Notes under the pieces: model-generated
What the model was told of the DNA's origin: nothing
Seen by the model: only the letters and a program-made list of their open reading frames with translations
The model's database searches: none
Shown: positions 16,586 to 24,633 of the stretch, in pieces
How the letters are laid out: every line of letters begins with the position of its first letter
How positions within the stretch are numbered: position 1 is the first letter of the stretch
Assembly: GCF_009604375.1 (NCBI RefSeq)
Contig: NZ_WEGH01000002.1
Location: 520,073 to 584,072 of the forward strand
Direction: 5' to 3'
DNA: 64,000 nucleotides
Origin: Actinomadura macrotermitis
GTDB taxonomy: Bacteria; Actinomycetota; Actinomycetes; Streptosporangiales; Streptosporangiaceae
Program-made: the position numbers and the translations under genes

Positions 16586-17193
16586 ACCCCGTGCCCGCCC
16601 TCGCCGCCACCGGCATCGGCAAGCGCTACGGCCGCCGCGTCGTGCTGGAGCGGGCGGAGCTGACCGCGCGGCCGGGCGAGGTGACGGCCGTCGTCGGCGA
16701 GAACGGCTCGGGCAAGACCACGCTGCTGCGCATCTGCGCGGGCGTCCTGCGGCCCGACACCGGCCACGTCACCCGCCTCGGGCGGACCGGCTACTGCCCG
16801 CAGGAGCCCGCGCTGCTGGAGCGGCTCACCGCCCGCGACCACCTGGTGCTGTTCGGCCGCGCCGCCGGCTGGGACCGGGCCCGCTCGCTGGCCGACGGCA
16901 CCCGCGTCCTGCGCGCGTTCGGCTTCGACGGGCAGGACCGCACGCCCGTGCGGCACCTGTCCGGCGGCGGCCGCCAGAAACTGAACCTCGCCCTGTCCCT
17001 GCTCGGCGACCCCGACATCCTGCTGCTGGACGAGCCCTACCAGGGCTTCGACCACGGCGCCTACGTGGACTTCTGGGACTGCGTGGCGGCCTGGCGCGAC
17101 CAGCGCAAGACGGTGGTCGTGGTCACCCACCTGCTGGCCGAGCTGTGGCGGGCCGACCAGGTGATCGAGGTGCCGGCATGCTCCGCGCGCTGA
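16582..17193 (+). CDS. ABC transporter ATP-binding protein (exporter type)
   Basis: A compact ATPase of 203 residues with Walker A GENGSGKTTLL, Q-loop YCPQEP, signature LSGGGRQK, Walker B ILLLDEP and switch VVVTHL. The signature carries G rather than Q at its fifth position, which is tolerated in the family. There is no C-terminal extension, as in simple drug or lantibiotic-type exporters. Translation appears coupled to the genes before and after, through a 4-bp and a 16-bp overlap. The substrate cannot be told. Confidence 0.88.
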   Translation: MNPVPALAATGIGKRYGRRVVLERAELTARPGEVTAVVGENGSGKTTLLRICAGVLRPDTGHVTRLGRTGYCPQEPALLERLTARDHLVLFGRAAGWDRARSLADGTRVLRAFGFDGQDRTPVRHLSGGGRQKLNLALSLLGDPDILLLDEPYQGFDHGAYVDFWDCVAAWRDQRKTVVVVTHLLAELWRADQVIEVPACSAR

Positions 17194-17831
17194 CCGTCGC
17201 CGAGATGCAGGCCCGCGACCTGGCCCGCCGCTGGGTCACCCTCGGGCTGCTGTTCGGCCTGCCCGCCACCTGGTACCTGGCCGAGCGCGCGTCCGGTGCG
17301 CCCTGGGCGATCGGCGCGGGGGCGCTCGCCATGGGCTGGACGAGCGGCGCCGCGGCGCTGTTCGCGGTGCTCGGCAGCCGCCGGGTCGACCCGCGCCTGG
17401 TCCAGGCCGGCTACCGGCCGCTGGACATCCTGGCGGGGCGGATCGCGGTGCTGCTCGGCCTCGCCCTGCTGACCGCGACCGCGTTCGTCCTGCTCATCCT
17501 CGTCGGCTCGCACCCGGACCGCATCGGCGACCTGCTGCTCGGCCTCGGCTTCGGCGGCCTGGTCGCGGTGACCCTCGGCTGGGCCGTCGCCGCGCTCGTC
17601 CCGCACGAGCTGGAGGCCACCCTGGTGCTGATCGGCCTGGCCGGCATCGCGCCCACGGCGCCGGGGGCGGTCGGCCGGTACCTGCCCTTCTACCCGCTGC
17701 TGCGGTTCACCGACGTCACCCTGCCGCCGCCCGCCGCGCTGCCGCTCGTCCTGCACGCCCTCGCCTACACCGCCGCGCTGCTGACGGTGGCGCTCCTGCT
17801 CTGGCGCCGCCACGTGCGCGTCATCCGCTGA
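17178..17831 (+). CDS. ABC transporter permease
   Basis: A 217-residue integral membrane protein with about six helices. It begins LRALTVAEMQARDLARRW, typical of ABC-2-like permeases, which place a short amphipathic helix before TM1. The ATG at 17178 lies inside the end of the ATPase gene. Together with the ATPase and the four-helix protein it forms a small export system. The end overlaps the convergent hydrolase gene by 11 bp, leaving no room for a separate terminator. Confidence 0.82.
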   Translation: MLRALTVAEMQARDLARRWVTLGLLFGLPATWYLAERASGAPWAIGAGALAMGWTSGAAALFAVLGSRRVDPRLVQAGYRPLDILAGRIAVLLGLALLTATAFVLLILVGSHPDRIGDLLLGLGFGGLVAVTLGWAVAALVPHELEATLVLIGLAGIAPTAPGAVGRYLPFYPLLRFTDVTLPPPAALPLVLHALAYTAALLTVALLLWRRHVRVIR

Positions 17832-18567
17832 GGAACGGGCGGACGAGGGCGGCGAACGCCCCGGCCGTCGTGTAGGTGACGCCGTGCGGGGCGCCGGGGA
17901 GGGTCACCGCCGTGCCGTCCGGCAGCAGCCGGGCCACCTCCTCCGCCCAGGCGCGGGTCACCACCGGGTCCCGGCCGCCCCGCACCACGAGGGTGCGGTG
18001 CGGGACCCGGCGCAGCTGCGCCGGCAGGTCCAGGCCCGACGACAGGCGCAGCGTCCGCCACATGCGCCACGGCCCCGAGCACAGGTAGTCGCGGACGGCG
18101 AGCGGGACCAGCGACGGCGCCTCGCGCGGCGCGTCCAGCAGCAGGCGGCCGGCCTGCGCCGGCGGCGTCCGGGCCCGCGGGTCGCCGTTCGGGCCGGCCA
18201 GGACCAGCCGGCTCACCCGGCCGGGATGCCGCCCGGCCGCGACCGCGACGACCTGCGCCCCCAGGGAGTGGCCGACCAGGGCGGCGCGGGGCAGGCCGAC
18301 GGCGTCCATCCACGCGATCAGGGCGTCGGCGAGGCCGGTGACGCCGAGGGGCTCGTCCGGGCGGTCGCTCGCGCCGATGCCCGGCAGGTCGGGGGCGAGC
18401 ACGCGGTGGCCGGCCAGCCGCCGCATCAGCGGCACCATGGCGGCGCCGGACAGGCCGAGGCCGGGCACGAGCACCACGGCGGGCGCGGACGGATCGCCGA
18501 GCGTCCGCGTCCGCACCCTGAAGGGGCCCGCCCGGTCCCAGCGGCGGGTGACCTCAGCCGCCGCCAC
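17821..18567 (-). CDS. Alpha/beta hydrolase
   Basis: A 248-residue single-domain hydrolase. The oxyanion motif is LVPGLGLSG, the nucleophile elbow is GHSLG, the acid is probably Asp in RGGRDPVV, and the histidine is in GAPHGVT, so the full Ser-Asp-His triad can be read. The DLPGIGASDRP segment is typical of the esterase/epoxide-hydrolase-like group. Its start overlaps the 3' end of the upstream membrane-protein gene by 14 bp, suggesting one transcript. The substrate is unknown. Confidence 0.88.
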   Translation of the reverse strand: MAAAEVTRRWDRAGPFRVRTRTLGDPSAPAVVLVPGLGLSGAAMVPLMRRLAGHRVLAPDLPGIGASDRPDEPLGVTGLADALIAWMDAVGLPRAALVGHSLGAQVVAVAAGRHPGRVSRLVLAGPNGDPRARTPPAQAGRLLLDAPREAPSLVPLAVRDYLCSGPWRMWRTLRLSSGLDLPAQLRRVPHRTLVVRGGRDPVVTRAWAEEVARLLPDGTAVTLPGAPHGVTYTTAGAFAALVRPFLSG

Positions 18568-19633
18568 CGCCCCCTCGGTAGCGGCGCACGCCGACGAGCA
18601 GGGTGAACTCCACGATGGCCGAGGTCGCCGCGGCGAACTGCTCCGAGTAGAAGACCAGCAGGTCCACCACGCACACCATGAACAGCAGGGAGTACTGGGC
18701 GAGGGCCAGGCCGGCGTCCCGCGCGAACAACAGGAACGCCGCGAAGAGCAGCAGCGCGCCCGCCACGCCGTCCAGCAGGGCGCGGACTAGCACCAGCACG
18801 ACGCCGCCGCTCCCCTTGAGGTCGATGCCCGCGACCCGCTGCAACCGGGCGGTCAGCGAGCCGGTCCGGCCGTCCCAGGAGTCCAGCAGGACATAGGCGA
18901 CGGCCGCCAGGTCCGCGAGCGCCGCCGCGCCCGACAGCGCCAGGCCCGCGATCAGCAGGACGCGCAGCCGGGGCCGGGTGAACACCCGGCCCGCCAGGTC
19001 CGACAGGCGCCGGCCCCAGCGCCGCAGCCGGCCCGGCTCCGACACCGCGACGTCGGGGACGTAGTCCTGGAGCAGCCCGGCCAGGCGGTGCAGGTGGGGC
19101 GGGGCGTCCTTGTCGCCGGCGGCCACGCGCAGCCGCCGGTCCAGGTCGTCCTTACCCTTCTGGTCGAGGTCGCCGTCGAGCATGGCGCCGAGGTCGCCGA
19201 AGGCGCGGTGCAGCTCGTCCCGGGCCGACCGCTTCCGCCCCGAGCGCACCTGGACGTAGGCGAGCACGGCGAGCAGGAAGACCGCGTACACGATCGGGGC
19301 GGCGGCGGGGAAGAAGTAGTCGTTGTCCTGGGTGATGAGCTTGCCGACCTCGTCGATGAACAGGCCCGCCCCGACGCCCGCCAGCACGGCCGCCACCCGG
19401 GACACGCGCCGCCCGGACAGGACCAGCGGCAGCAGCGCGGCGACGAACAGCAGCAGCCCGCCCCACAGCGCGTGCGAGATGTGCAGCCCGCCGCCGCCCA
19501 CCTGCGGGTACCCGGTGGCCGCCAGGTAGGCCCGGGTGGCCAGGACCGAGACGGCGAACCCGGCGAGCATCCACCGCAGGTACACCACGGCGTCGCCGCG
19601 CTGGACCAGCCGCCGCCGCAGCCCCTCGAACAC
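18554..19633 (-). CDS. Integral membrane protein of unknown function
   Basis: A 359-residue protein with about four N-terminal helices (to residue 130), then a charged cytoplasmic stretch of about 80 residues (RDELHRAFGDLGAMLDGDL), then four more helices and a Gly-only tail. LFIDEVGKLITQDNDYFFP in the second loop is a conserved-looking acidic patch within the membrane region. I know of uncharacterised actinobacterial homologues only. It ends inside the start of the hydrolase gene and follows a DUF2795 gene with 7 bp between. Confidence 0.75.
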   Translation of the reverse strand: MFEGLRRRLVQRGDAVVYLRWMLAGFAVSVLATRAYLAATGYPQVGGGGLHISHALWGGLLLFVAALLPLVLSGRRVSRVAAVLAGVGAGLFIDEVGKLITQDNDYFFPAAAPIVYAVFLLAVLAYVQVRSGRKRSARDELHRAFGDLGAMLDGDLDQKGKDDLDRRLRVAAGDKDAPPHLHRLAGLLQDYVPDVAVSEPGRLRRWGRRLSDLAGRVFTRPRLRVLLIAGLALSGAAALADLAAVAYVLLDSWDGRTGSLTARLQRVAGIDLKGSGGVVLVLVRALLDGVAGALLLFAAFLLFARDAGLALAQYSLLFMVCVVDLLVFYSEQFAAATSAIVEFTLLVGVRRYRGGGGGG

Positions 19634-19640
19634 CGCCGGC

Positions 19641-19961
19641 TCAGCCCTCGTCCAGCTCCTGCTCGATCGGCGAGGGGGCGGCGTCGCGCTCGTACTCGGC
19701 GAGACCGGCGGGGCCCTGCCCGTGCGCGCGGCGCTGCTCGGCGGCCTCGGTGCCGGTGCGGTCGGGCGCCGGGTCGACCGGCACCGACCGCAGCACCTCG
19801 GCCAGGTTGTCGTAGTCGGCCCGGGGCATCGCCCGCAGCGCCCGCAGCTGGGTCTCGTCGGCGCCGCGGTGCCGCGCGTGCTCGACGATCGCGTCCTTGC
19901 CGGCGGGGAAGTCCATGTCGTTCAGCACGCCTTTGACCTGGTCGGCATCGTGAAGTCTCAT
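19641..19961 (-). CDS. DUF2795 family small protein
   Basis: A 106-residue soluble protein. The N-terminal 60 residues, with QVKGVLNDMDFPAGKDAIVE, ADETQLRALRAMP and YDNLAEVLRSVP, match the DUF2795 helical domain, which is widespread in actinobacteria and without assigned function. The tail is acidic and disordered. It is probably the first gene of the run leading into the membrane protein and hydrolase. Confidence 0.8.
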   Translation of the reverse strand: MRLHDADQVKGVLNDMDFPAGKDAIVEHARHRGADETQLRALRAMPRADYDNLAEVLRSVPVDPAPDRTGTEAAEQRRAHGQGPAGLAEYERDAAPSPIEQELDEG

Positions 19962-20020
19962 GACATGTCGCTACCCACGGCGACAGCTGGTGACTCTCCG
20001 GACCGAGCCCCGGAATGACA

Positions 20021-20053
20021 CGAGCCGGTCCCGTCCAGGACGGGACCGGCTCG
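20021..20053. terminator. Strong hairpin terminator
   Basis: Two perfect 16-bp arms (CGAGCCGGTCCCGTCC and its complement) around a single base, five bases after the stop of the minus-strand DUF6243-like gene. There is no T-run, as is common in high-GC actinobacteria. It also insulates the DUF2795 gene. Confidence 0.75.
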
Positions 20054-20058
20054 ATCGG

Positions 20059-20238
20059 TCATTCGGCCGCGTCGGTGCGCCGGGCCAGGCGCTCCTGCAT
20101 CCTGCGGGCCAGCTCGCGCTTCAGCGCCTTCGGGTCGCCGCCGGCGCGCTCGCCGGACGACTCGCCGCGCAGCGCCCTGCGCGAGATGTTCCTGCGCTGG
20201 CCGCCCACGCCCAGCAGGCCGTTGCGGTTCTTGGACAT
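20059..20238 (-). CDS. Small basic protein, DUF6243-like
   Basis: A 59-residue protein beginning MSKNRNGLLGVGGQRRNISR. This pattern (short basic peptide with GVGG and RRN[IL]SRxALRG) occurs in a family of tiny actinobacterial proteins I associate with DUF6243. The C-terminus is a charged helix (ALKRELARRMQERLARR). The ATG at 20238 has GGGAG upstream. Nucleic-acid binding is possible from the charge but unproven. Confidence 0.7.
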   Translation of the reverse strand: MSKNRNGLLGVGGQRRNISRRALRGESSGERAGGDPKALKRELARRMQERLARRTDAAE

Positions 20239-20369
20239 GCTCGTGCTCCCGTTCGGCAGGTGGTCGGAGAAGTCCTCGTCCGGCCTGCTCAGGAGCGCGC
20301 GGTTCAGAAGGTGATCGCGCTCCGGCCGGACCCGGCCGCCGGGCGATCGCGGTACACGCGCTGCGGAAC

Positions 20370-20389
20370 GGGCCACCACGCGGTGGCCC
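20370..20389. terminator. Hairpin downstream of the NTF2-like gene
   Basis: GGGCCACC, four bases, GGTGGCCC, lying 26 bp beyond the stop of the minus-strand gene that starts at 20799. There is no T-run. Confidence 0.5.
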
Positions 20390-20415
20390 GGGCGTTGATC
20401 AGCATGTCCGCCACG

Positions 20416-20799
20416 CTAGGCGCGGGCGGCCTGCGGCTCAACCGGTTTTCCGCCGAACGGGCTGTCGATGACGTAGCGCCAGCGCCCGTCGGGGCCGCGG
20501 CGCGCGACGTCGGTGGCGGTCCCGGTGATCCCCGCGTCCTCGATGGCCCAGTCGACGACCAGCAGGGCGACGTCGCCGGCGGTGTAGACGTGCCGGGGCC
20601 GCACGGTGATCGGCAGCCCGAGCCCGAGGAAGCGGGCGTTGGCCTCGTGCAGCGCGGCGCCGGTCACCGGCGCGCCCGGCTCGGGGACGAACACCGCGCC
20701 GTCCTCGTAGATCTCCGCCAGCGCCGCGGCGTCGCCCGCGTTGAAGCGCTCGGCGAAGACGGCGGGAACATTCTCGGGACGTTCGGCGAGCTCGCGCAT
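20416..20799 (-). CDS. NTF2-like/SnoaL-like small protein
   Basis: A 127-residue cone-fold protein. It starts with a helix (AVFAERFNAGDAAALAEIYED), then GAVFVPEPGAPVTG, and ends with DVARRGPDGRWRYVIDSPFG, matching the DUF4440/SnoaL-like pattern. These proteins act as small isomerases or hydrolases, or simply bind ligands. The ATG at 20799 follows GAAAGGA. It is divergent from the HxlR regulator with a 48-bp gap, so it is the likely regulated target. Confidence 0.8.
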   Translation of the reverse strand: MRELAERPENVPAVFAERFNAGDAAALAEIYEDGAVFVPEPGAPVTGAALHEANARFLGLGLPITVRPRHVYTAGDVALLVVDWAIEDAGITGTATDVARRGPDGRWRYVIDSPFGGKPVEPQAARA

Positions 20800-20847
20800 C
20801 GGCGATCCTTTCGGGGAGGGATGCCGCACAAGCTAGGAGGCGTTTTC

Positions 20848-21216
20848 GTGGCTCACCAAACGGTTCGTCACCCAGGGCTGCCCGACGATCCGCGGGCGCG
20901 GGTCACCGAGCCGGCGCCCGACTGCCCGGTGGAGATCGCCCTGGCCGCCCTGCACGGCCGCTGGACGACGCTGGTGGTCCGCGAGCTCCTTCAGGGTGAC
21001 CGCAGCTTCAGCGAACTGCGCGCCGCGCTGCCCGTCCTGTCGGACAAGGTGCTCACCGACCGGCTGGCGCGGCTGGCCGAGGCCGGGGTGGTCGCCCGGG
21101 AGCGGACGCCCGGCTGGCCGCCGCGGGTGCGCTACTCGCTCACCCCGCGCGGCCGGGGCCTCGGCCCGGTCCTTCAGGCCCTCTGGGACTGGGGCGCCCA
21201 GGCCGCCAGCAGCTGA
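20848..21216 (+). CDS. HxlR-family winged-helix regulator
   Basis: A 122-residue HTH protein. PDCPVEIALAALHGRWTTLV followed by RELLQGDRSFSELRAALPVL is the HxlR signature. The conserved cysteine before the first helix (DCPVE) is the redox or electrophile-sensing residue in characterised members. The GTG at 20848 lies 7 bp after a perfect AGGAGG. It probably controls the divergent NTF2-like gene. Its 3' end overlaps the convergent MmyB-type regulator by 43 bp. Confidence 0.9.
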   Translation: MAHQTVRHPGLPDDPRARVTEPAPDCPVEIALAALHGRWTTLVVRELLQGDRSFSELRAALPVLSDKVLTDRLARLAEAGVVARERTPGWPPRVRYSLTPRGRGLGPVLQALWDWGAQAASS

Positions 21217-22013
21217 AGCGCGGTGTGCGACGGGCTGCCCTCCTCGACGGTGTGCGCGATGAGCGCCTGGTCGGGGTCGTCGGGCATGCGCAGGGTCTCG
21301 TAGCGCAGGTCCAGCTCGCCGACGACCGGGTGCCGGTAGAGGTAGCGGCCGTGCGTCTTGTCGCTGACGCGCTGCTCGGCCCACGCCTCCCGGAACTCCG
21401 GGACGGCCGACAGGTCCGCGAGCAGCCGCTCGGTGCGCGGGTCGCCGGGGTGGCGGGCCGAGTCGTAGCGCAGGTAGGCGACGACGTCGGACGCCTTGCC
21501 GGGCCAGTCGGCGTACAGCTCGCGCATCCCCTCGTCCTGGAAGACCAGGCGGGCGAGGTTGCGCTGCTCGGGCGGCAGCGCGCCGAAGTCGGTGATGAGG
21601 GCGGCGGCGAGGGCGTTCCAGGCCAGCACGTCGGTGTTGCGGCCGACGATGTAGGCGGGCACGTCGCCGGCCGAGTCCAGCAGGCGCTGCAGGCCCGGCC
21701 GGACCCGCTGCGGCTCGGCCTCGGCCTGCCCGGTCCAGGGGCGCGCGAGCCGGTGCAGGTGGGTGCGTTCGGCGTCGTCCAGGCGCAGCGCGCGCGCCAC
21801 GGCGTCCAGGACGGCCTCGGAGAAGTGCAGCGTGCGTCCCTGCTCCAGCCGGACGTAGTGGTCCACGCTCACCCCGGCGAGCTGCGCCAGCTCCTCGCGG
21901 CGCAGGCCGGGGACGCGGCGGCGGCCGCCGTAGTCGGGCAGCCCGAGTTCTTCGGGCCGGAGCCGGGCCCGGCGGGAGCGGAGGAATTCACCGAGTTCTG
22001 CGCGCCTGTCCAT
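21174..22013 (-). CDS. XRE-family regulator with MmyB-like ligand pocket
   Basis: A 279-residue regulator. The N-terminal HTH reads RVPGLRREELAQLAGVSVDH followed by YVRLEQGR, and from about residue 105 comes a PAS-like MmyB pocket (VPAYIVGRNTDVLAWNALAA, then RNLARLVF and ELDLRYETLRMPDDPDQAL). Pockets of this type bind fatty acids in structurally studied members. It is divergent from the aldo/keto reductase, and regulator-oxidoreductase divergence is very common for this family. The ATG at 22013 is the natural start; upstream frame extension runs into the reductase promoter. Confidence 0.9.
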   Translation of the reverse strand: MDRRAELGEFLRSRRARLRPEELGLPDYGGRRRVPGLRREELAQLAGVSVDHYVRLEQGRTLHFSEAVLDAVARALRLDDAERTHLHRLARPWTGQAEAEPQRVRPGLQRLLDSAGDVPAYIVGRNTDVLAWNALAAALITDFGALPPEQRNLARLVFQDEGMRELYADWPGKASDVVAYLRYDSARHPGDPRTERLLADLSAVPEFREAWAEQRVSDKTHGRYLYRHPVVGELDLRYETLRMPDDPDQALIAHTVEEGSPSHTALQLLAAWAPQSQRA

Positions 22014-22110
22014 GACGTCAGTATTCCGGGTGATCTTCGGGGCGAGCCTGGTCATGCCGTGCCCAGGCACGGGAGGCCACTGGGTAGGGCTTTTCCGGGC
22101 GGCCAGAGTG

Positions 22111-23151
22111 ATGGCCATGGAGAACGAGCACACCATCGCAGACATGAAGATCAGCCGCCTCGGGTTCGGTTCCTGGGCGGTCGCCGGCGCCGGCTGGCGG
22201 TTCGCCTGGGGCGCCACCGACGACGCCGAGTCGATCGCCGCGATCCGGCACGCCGTCGAGTCCGGCGTCAACTGGATCGACACCGCCGCCGTCTACGGGC
22301 TCGGGCACTCCGAGGAGCTGGTCGGCAAGGCCATCGCCGGCCTGGCCGACAAGCCGTACGTCTTCACCAAGGCCGGGCTCGTCTGGGACCCCGCGGACCC
22401 GCAGGCCGCGCCGCGCCGGATCATGAAGCCGGCCAGCGTGCGGCGCGAGGTGGAGGACTCGCTGCGGCGCCTCGGCGTGGACCGCATCGACCTGTACCAG
22501 GTGCACTACCCCGACACCGGCGAGTCGCTGGAGTACGCCGGCGGCGGCTTCGGCGCGGTGTCGCCCAACGCCACCCCGCTGGAGGAGTACTGGCAGGTCA
22601 TGGCCGACCTGAAGGCCGAGGGCAAGGTCCGCGCGATCGGCCTGTCCAACCACGGCGTGGAGCTGCTGGAGGCCGCCGAGAAGATCGCGCACGTGGACGC
22701 GGTCCAGCCGCCGTTCTCGGCGCTCAACCGGTCGGCCGCGGCGGAGATCGCCTGGGCGCGCGAGCACGGCACCGGCGTGATCGTCTACTCGCCGATGCAG
22801 TCCGGGCTGCTCACCGGCGCGTTCACCGCCGAGCGCGCCGCGGCGCTGCCCGCGGGCGACTGGCGCGCCGCGCACCACGACTTCACCACCGGCCTCGCCG
22901 CGAACCTTCAGGTCGCCGAGGCGCTGCGGCCGGTCGCGGCGCGGCACGGCGCGACCGTCGCCGAGGTCGCCGTCGCCTGGGCGCTGGCCTGGCCCGGCGT
23001 CACCGGCGCGATCGTCGGCGCCCGCAGCGCCGCGCAGGTCGACGGCTGGATCGGCGCCGCGGGCCTCACCCTGACGCCGGCCGACCTCGAGGAGATCGCC
23101 GCCGCCATCACCGCCTCCGGAGCGGGCACCGGCCCCGCCCGCGCCGTCTGA
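22111..23151 (+). CDS. Aldo/keto reductase
   Basis: A 346-residue NADPH-dependent reductase with a TIM-barrel fold. The tetrad can be read: Asp in WIDTAAVYG, Tyr in VYG, Lys in VFTKAG and His in YQVHYPD. GVELLEAAEKI and SPMQSGLLTGAF belong to the cofactor face. Two ATG codons (22111 and 22117) compete; an AGAG precedes both. It lies 15 bp before a monooxygenase gene and probably shares a transcript with it, under the divergent MmyB-type regulator. Confidence 0.9.
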   Translation: MAMENEHTIADMKISRLGFGSWAVAGAGWRFAWGATDDAESIAAIRHAVESGVNWIDTAAVYGLGHSEELVGKAIAGLADKPYVFTKAGLVWDPADPQAAPRRIMKPASVRREVEDSLRRLGVDRIDLYQVHYPDTGESLEYAGGGFGAVSPNATPLEEYWQVMADLKAEGKVRAIGLSNHGVELLEAAEKIAHVDAVQPPFSALNRSAAAEIAWAREHGTGVIVYSPMQSGLLTGAFTAERAAALPAGDWRAAHHDFTTGLAANLQVAEALRPVAARHGATVAEVAVAWALAWPGVTGAIVGARSAAQVDGWIGAAGLTLTPADLEEIAAAITASGAGTGPARAV

Positions 23152-23165
23152 ACGGGAGCACCGCC

Positions 23166-23456
23166 ATGCCACTGACCGTCATCGCCGAATGCGTCGCCTC
23201 CCCCGGCCAGGAGGACCGGCTGCGCACCGCGCTGGAAGCCATGATCGAGCCGTCGCTGGACGAGCCCGGCTGCCTGGCCTACCGGCCCTACACCGACCCC
23301 AACGACGCCGCCCGGATGGTCATCGTCGAGGAGTGGACCGGCCCGCAGGCCCTGGAGGAGCACTTCGCCACCGACCACTTCCGGCACGTCGAGCGGGTCC
23401 TCGCCCGGATCCTGGCCGAGCCCCTGGTCGTCCGGCGGCTGGTCGAGGCCGGGTGA
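23166..23456 (+). CDS. Antibiotic biosynthesis monooxygenase (ABM) family protein
   Basis: A 96-residue ferredoxin-like protein. The pattern MPLTVIAECVASPGQEDRLR, EPGCLAYRPYTDPND, MVIVEEWTGPQALEEHF and HVERVLARI is that of YgiN-type quinol monooxygenases or other ABM dimers. These small proteins act on quinones and polyketides without a cofactor. The ATG at 23166 follows GGGAGC. It is coupled to the reductase gene by a 14-bp gap, which suggests quinone or reactive-aldehyde handling as a pair. Confidence 0.85.
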   Translation: MPLTVIAECVASPGQEDRLRTALEAMIEPSLDEPGCLAYRPYTDPNDAARMVIVEEWTGPQALEEHFATDHFRHVERVLARILAEPLVVRRLVEAG

Positions 23457-23467
23457 CGCGCCCCGCG

Positions 23468-23495
23468 GTACGGGCCCGCCGGGCCGGGCCCGTAC
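23468..23495. terminator. Hairpin between the ABM gene and pyrD
   Basis: Perfect 11-bp arms GTACGGGCCCG and CGGGCCCGTAC with a 6-base loop, starting 11 bp after the monooxygenase stop and ending 30 bp before pyrD. Confidence 0.65.
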
Positions 23496-23525
23496 CGTAG
23501 GAGGGGCTTTTTGGAGGGGAATCGC

Positions 23526-24581
23526 TTGTATCGACTTCTGTTCTCGCTGGTCATCACGCGGGTGCCGGCCGAGACCGCGCACCACTGGACGATGCGGGGG
23601 CTGCGCCTGGTGCAGGCCGTCCCCGGCGCGGCGCCCGCGCTGCGCCGGGTGCTCGCGCCGCGCGACCCGGCCCTGGCGGTGCGCGCGCTCGGCCTGGAGT
23701 TCCCCGGCCCGCTCGGCCTCGCCGCCGGGTTCGACAAGGACGCCGTCGCCTACGACGCGCTCGGCGCCTTCGGGTTCGGGCACGTGGAGATCGGCACGCT
23801 GACCGGGCAGGCGCAGCCGGGCAACCCCGCGCCGCGGCTGTTCCGGCTGACCGCCGACCGCGCCGTCATCAACCGGATGGGCTTCAACAACCACGGGTCG
23901 GCCGACGCGGCGCGGCGGCTGAGGAACCGCAAGGCCGGGACCGTGGTCGGCGTGAACATCGGCAAGACCAAGGTCGTGCCGGAGGCCGAGGCCGCCGCCG
24001 ACTACGTCGCGAGCACCGAGCGCCTCGCCCCCTACGCCGACTACCTGGTGGTGAACGTCAGCTCGCCGAACACGCCGGGGCTGCGGAACCTGCAGGCCGT
24101 GGAGCACCTGCGGCCGCTGCTCACCGCCGTCAAGGACGCCGCCGGCGGGGTGCCGCTGCTGGTGAAGATCGCCCCCGACCTGGCCGACGACGACGTCGAC
24201 GCCGTCGCCGACCTGGCCCTGGAGCTCGGCCTGGACGGCATCATCGCGACCAACACCACGATCGCGCGTGAGGGCCTGCGCAGCCCCGCCGGGCTGGTCA
24301 AGGAGACCGGCGGGCTGTCGGGCGCGCCGCTGAAGGAGCGGTCGCTGGAAGTGCTGCGGCGGCTGCGCGCGCGCACCGGCGACCGGCTGGTGCTCATCTC
24401 CGTCGGCGGCGTGGAGAACGCCGACGACGTGTGGGAGCGCATCCGGGCCGGGGCGACGCTCGTCCAGGGCTACACCGGCATGATCTACGGCGGGCCGCTG
24501 TGGGCGTACCGCATCCACCGGGAGCTGCGGCGGCGGCTGCGCGGCAGCGCGTTCGCGACGCTCGCCGACGCCCGGCGCTGA
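23526..24581 (+). CDS. pyrD: Dihydroorotate dehydrogenase (quinone), class 2
   Basis: A 351-residue flavoprotein of pyrimidine synthesis, membrane-associated through its N-terminal helices ([20 protein letters not shown]). [10 protein letters not shown], the catalytic serine region [24 protein letters not shown] and GGVENADD follow class 2 enzymes in order. The start is the TTG at 23526 with GGAGGGG eight bases upstream; a TTG at 23511 lies within that ribosome site. It stands alone, away from other pyr genes. Confidence 0.95.
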   Translation: MYRLLFSLVITRVPAETAHHWTMRGLRLVQAVPGAAPALRRVLAPRDPALAVRALGLEFPGPLGLAAGFDKDAVAYDALGAFGFGHVEIGTLTGQAQPGNPAPRLFRLTADRAVINRMGFNNHGSADAARRLRNRKAGTVVGVNIGKTKVVPEAEAAADYVASTERLAPYADYLVVNVSSPNTPGLRNLQAVEHLRPLLTAVKDAAGGVPLLVKIAPDLADDDVDAVADLALELGLDGIIATNTTIAREGLRSPAGLVKETGGLSGAPLKERSLEVLRRLRARTGDRLVLISVGGVENADDVWERIRAGATLVQGYTGMIYGGPLWAYRIHRELRRRLRGSAFATLADARR

Positions 24582-24633
24582 ACTTTGCCGTAGCGCGGGT
24601 TGCCGCCGACCCCATCGGCGGCACCAGCAGGGT